Below are positions 62,485-64,000 of a DNA stretch of 64,000 nucleotides, piece after piece (position 1 is the first letter of the stretch; the number at the start of each line of letters is the position of its first letter). Under the pieces are notes generated by a model. That model searched no databases. It had not been told where the DNA came from and saw nothing but the letters and a program-made list of their open reading frames with translations. The position numbers were made by a program, and so were the translations under genes. This stretch comes from an uncultured Bacteroidales bacterium (GTDB lineage: Bacteria > Bacteroidota > Bacteroidia > Bacteroidales > Muribaculaceae): the NCBI GenBank assembly GCA_958418815.1, contig CATZGB010000013.1, positions 1 to 64,000 on the forward strand. Reading direction: 5' to 3'.

Positions 62485-62984
62485 AAAACACTCAAATAAA
62501 ACCTAACAAGCTACTTTTACAACAGACTGACCATCAACAGATTATTGACAGCACTCGGCATAATATTCTAACATCGCCACAACCTGCTGGTATTCAATAG
62601 ATTAGCCTATTTCTAACAACATGCCATTATAAATATCTGATAACAAAGAACTTACACACTACCAAAAACTGATTTCCCATACACTTCGCCTTGACGCAGA
62701 CTCCTCAATGCTGATTTGCCCTATACACACCCCCCAATCCGCAGTTTCAGCCGAGTAAGCATCTCCGCCAAACGAAACCACAATCGGCCGCGTCCGCCCC
62801 AACACATATTTCGGGCGACACATATATTATATAAACGGATATTTTTCTTAACTTTGCAACAATTTGTGACTCTTGGTGGTTTTATAATCAGACAAGGAGA
62901 TCAGGCGACCTCCAAGATTGAGACATGCTAAAACCGGGGAGTGACTTCCCTCTTTTTATCTTGAGCTTTAAATCTATCAAAGGT

Positions 62985-63332
62985 ATGATTCAAAAGAAAG
63001 TCATAGATTCCATTTACAAGAAATTCAGGAAGCGGCCTGCGTCGCCCGACGAGCTCGACATACCCTTGTTGTTCGAGAAAGTCCCCATTGAAACCGCCAT
63101 CGAAATCGACGGCGACCATTTGGTCATAAACTCCATCGAGTCCACCTCCCCGTTCCACTCCATACCGGTGAGCCACATCCATGCCATAATCGAATTCGAC
63201 GAAGCCGTGGCCATCGTTCTCCATTCATCGATAATTTTCATATCAAAAGAGGACGGCTCGGTGCATGTCCACCTCAAGGACATCGGCCCGACATTCATAG
63301 ACAGGGTCAAATCCATCCTTTCGCCGACCTGA
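62985..63332 (+). CDS. Conserved hypothetical protein of 115 residues
   Basis: I take the ATG at 62985 (MIQKKVIDSIYKKFRKRP); the 20 upstream codons look like leader. The protein is cytoplasmic: a short basic helix, an acidic linker (ASPDELDIPLLFE), then beta strands (AIEIDGDHLVINSIE, IHAIIEFDEAVAIVLHSSIIF, VHVHLKD) and a C-terminal helix. I know it only as a small conserved protein of Bacteroidales; no function. Confidence 0.65.
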   Translation: MIQKKVIDSIYKKFRKRPASPDELDIPLLFEKVPIETAIEIDGDHLVINSIESTSPFHSIPVSHIHAIIEFDEAVAIVLHSSIIFISKEDGSVHVHLKDIGPTFIDRVKSILSPT

Positions 63333-63861
63333 CCCCGCTATAGTCCAGACATACCTCTCCGCCCCCGAACATACGGCCACACAATTATCCCCCGACAACA
63401 CCGCCGGCGGCCACTGTTGCCGCCATTGTCTCCCAAGAAGCAAAAGCAGACAAAAGAACCCCCAAAGTCAAGTAACCAGAGCAATCAAAGCCAAAGGCAG
63501 AATCAAAGCCCAAACCACTGCCACACGGGCAACGCTCCCGCTTGACTCCGAGAGGCCCTTTAGCTCATCGACCGGACGGGAGATAAATCGAGGCTATCAG
63601 GAAAGTGCTGGCAATCCCGCATATCCCCGAAGACGTCAAACCGAACCAACCCGAAGGCTGCGAATAACTCGTGATAACACAAAGACAGGCAACCCCGGCA
63701 ATCACTGCCGAGGTTGCCTGTCTTTATTCGTATGGCTAAGCTGTTTTCTAATAGATAGTTACCTTGTCATCGTAATTGCTGACCCTGGCTGGTATGGTTT
63801 GGCATTAGTCGCCAGAGCCTTGATAGCCAGAAAGAATTCAGTTATCAGAGTTCTCATAAGA
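63333..63861. other. Gene-poor stretch with a possible decayed membrane-protein gene
   Basis: On the minus strand, a frame spanning about 63708-63570 reads membrane-like segments (VIAGVACLCVITSYS; FGLTSSGICGIASTFLIASI) and then stops. A second frame just downstream (63569-63467) reads DELKGLSESSGSVARVAVV and WALILPLALIALVT and stops. Joined by a frameshift they would form one small membrane protein, so this may be a decayed gene. The first half overlaps a strong hairpin, which argues against recent coding. Plus-strand low-complexity CAAAG repeats occur near 63440-63510. Confidence 0.3.
63681..63725. terminator. Strong terminator hairpin
   Basis: AAAGACAGGCAACC-(CC)-GGCA-ATCAC-TGCC-(GA)-GGTTGCCTGTCTTT forms a stem of 18 pairs with small internal mismatches. 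It is symmetric and can act in both directions; on the minus strand it lies downstream of the gene entering from the right edge. Confidence 0.75.
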
Positions 63862-64000
63862 TTAGAATGTCTCATAGTATTTGGTGGCTTTTGCTGCACT
63901 CGTAATACGAAGATTGCCGGGTACAGCATTCTTGACCCAAATCTGATTGTCCCAATCTCCCTGTGTAAATTTGAATTCCGCAGGTAATTTGAGGTAGATA
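63862..64000 (-). CDS. 3' end of an unidentified gene (continues beyond the window)
   Basis: Reading leftward from the window edge, 45 codons stay open and end with TAA at 63862-63864. The peptide contains LKLPAEFKFTQGDWDN, QIWVKNAVPGNLRI and the end KATKYYETF. It looks like the C-terminal part of a secreted or surface beta-sandwich protein, but I cannot name a family. Codon use and GC content (low) resemble the PUL rather than the neighbouring core genes. A terminator follows at 63681-63725. Confidence 0.5.
   Translation of the reverse strand, partial: IYLKLPAEFKFTQGDWDNQIWVKNAVPGNLRITSAAKATKYYETF

Larger units (their letters stand above)
62157..62984. other. Intergenic region between oadB and the next conserved gene
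   Basis: No long coding frame is credible. The left part (62157-62484) is dense in small hairpins and holds the small-ORF unit described separately; GCTCC-TCAC-GGAGC (around 62218-62231) is one more stem. The right part (62485-62840) is AT-rich and featureless to my eye. A TAACTTTG -7 box at 62849-62856 faces the next gene. Confidence 0.55.

Noticed and set aside
1..64000. tRNA, rRNA or CRISPR arrays
   Set aside because: I looked through the intergenic regions for T-loop (GGTTCGA) patterns, rRNA sequence and evenly spaced repeats, and found none.

Overview
The window is chromosomal DNA from a member of the Bacteroidales, most likely a Muribaculaceae-type gut commensal. The order-level call is firm and the family-level call is inference. 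Evidence: promoters of the Bacteroidota form (TTG/TTTG, a spacer of about 19-21 nt, then TAnnTTTG) occur upstream of many genes. There is a SusC/SusD polysaccharide utilisation locus (PUL) with a hybrid two-component regulator, a Rho factor with a long disordered insert, and a methylmalonyl-CoA decarboxylase sodium pump. Recognisable Shine-Dalgarno sequences are largely absent.

Layout. 0.1-0.9 kb: remains of an IS30-family transposase with hairpins and repeats. 0.9-15.2 kb: a low-GC, leftward PUL for a beta-1,3-glucan (laminarin-like), consisting of hybrid sensor/regulator, GH16, SusC, SusD, surface glycan-binding lipoprotein, GH3 and a C-terminally truncated ROK sugar kinase. 15.2-16.6 kb: a lipoprotein stub, a sugar O-acetyltransferase and a DUF805 membrane protein. 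17-21.4 kb: two tandem DUF3108 proteins, a SecB-like protein and rho. 21.7-27 kb: a small membrane protein, a secreted choloylglycine-hydrolase-family enzyme, a DUF1015 protein and a CotH-kinase protein. 27-32.2 kb: nucleotide-sugar genes (rmlB, rmlA, a DegT aminotransferase) and glmS. 32.5-35.2 kb: an orphan UmuD-like protease, a divergent glutaminase, rplS and a PH-like membrane protein. 35.3-39.1 kb: a DHHW/AlgX-like protein, an MBOAT acyltransferase and an SGNH hydrolase, probably an envelope O-acylation module. 39.3-41.4 kb: an MFS transporter and an AlkD-type glycosylase. 42-48.8 kb: an envelope-assembly run (DUF6242 lipoprotein, DUF6089 barrel, uppS, bamA, two Skp/OmpH chaperones). 49-56.4 kb: manA, a Nudix enzyme, a nitrilase-like amidase, an acyltransferase, a small conserved protein, thrC, prfC, rmlD, followed by DUF4924. 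57.2-62 kb: the propionate/sodium-pump operon (epimerase, carboxyltransferase, OadG with a lamin-tail domain, biotin carrier, OadB). 62-64 kb: mostly non-coding, with a compact small-ORF transcription unit, one small conserved gene, and the 3' end of a gene that enters from the right edge.

How the parts work together. The PUL binds beta-glucan at the surface, cleaves it (GH16), imports oligosaccharides (SusCD), finishes them to glucose (GH3) and would phosphorylate the glucose (ROK kinase), but the kinase here is broken. The envelope genes supply lipid carrier, barrel insertion and periplasmic chaperones. The rml, manA and glmS genes supply sugar precursors. The sodium-pump operon ends the succinate-to-propionate pathway and converts decarboxylation energy to a sodium gradient.

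The most interesting unexplained items are a promoter/30-codon ORF/structured-terminator unit at 62.25-62.48 kb, a short antisense-strand sRNA candidate at 41.5 kb, a paired 17-bp operator upstream of the PUL, and the basic-motif disordered region of Rho.
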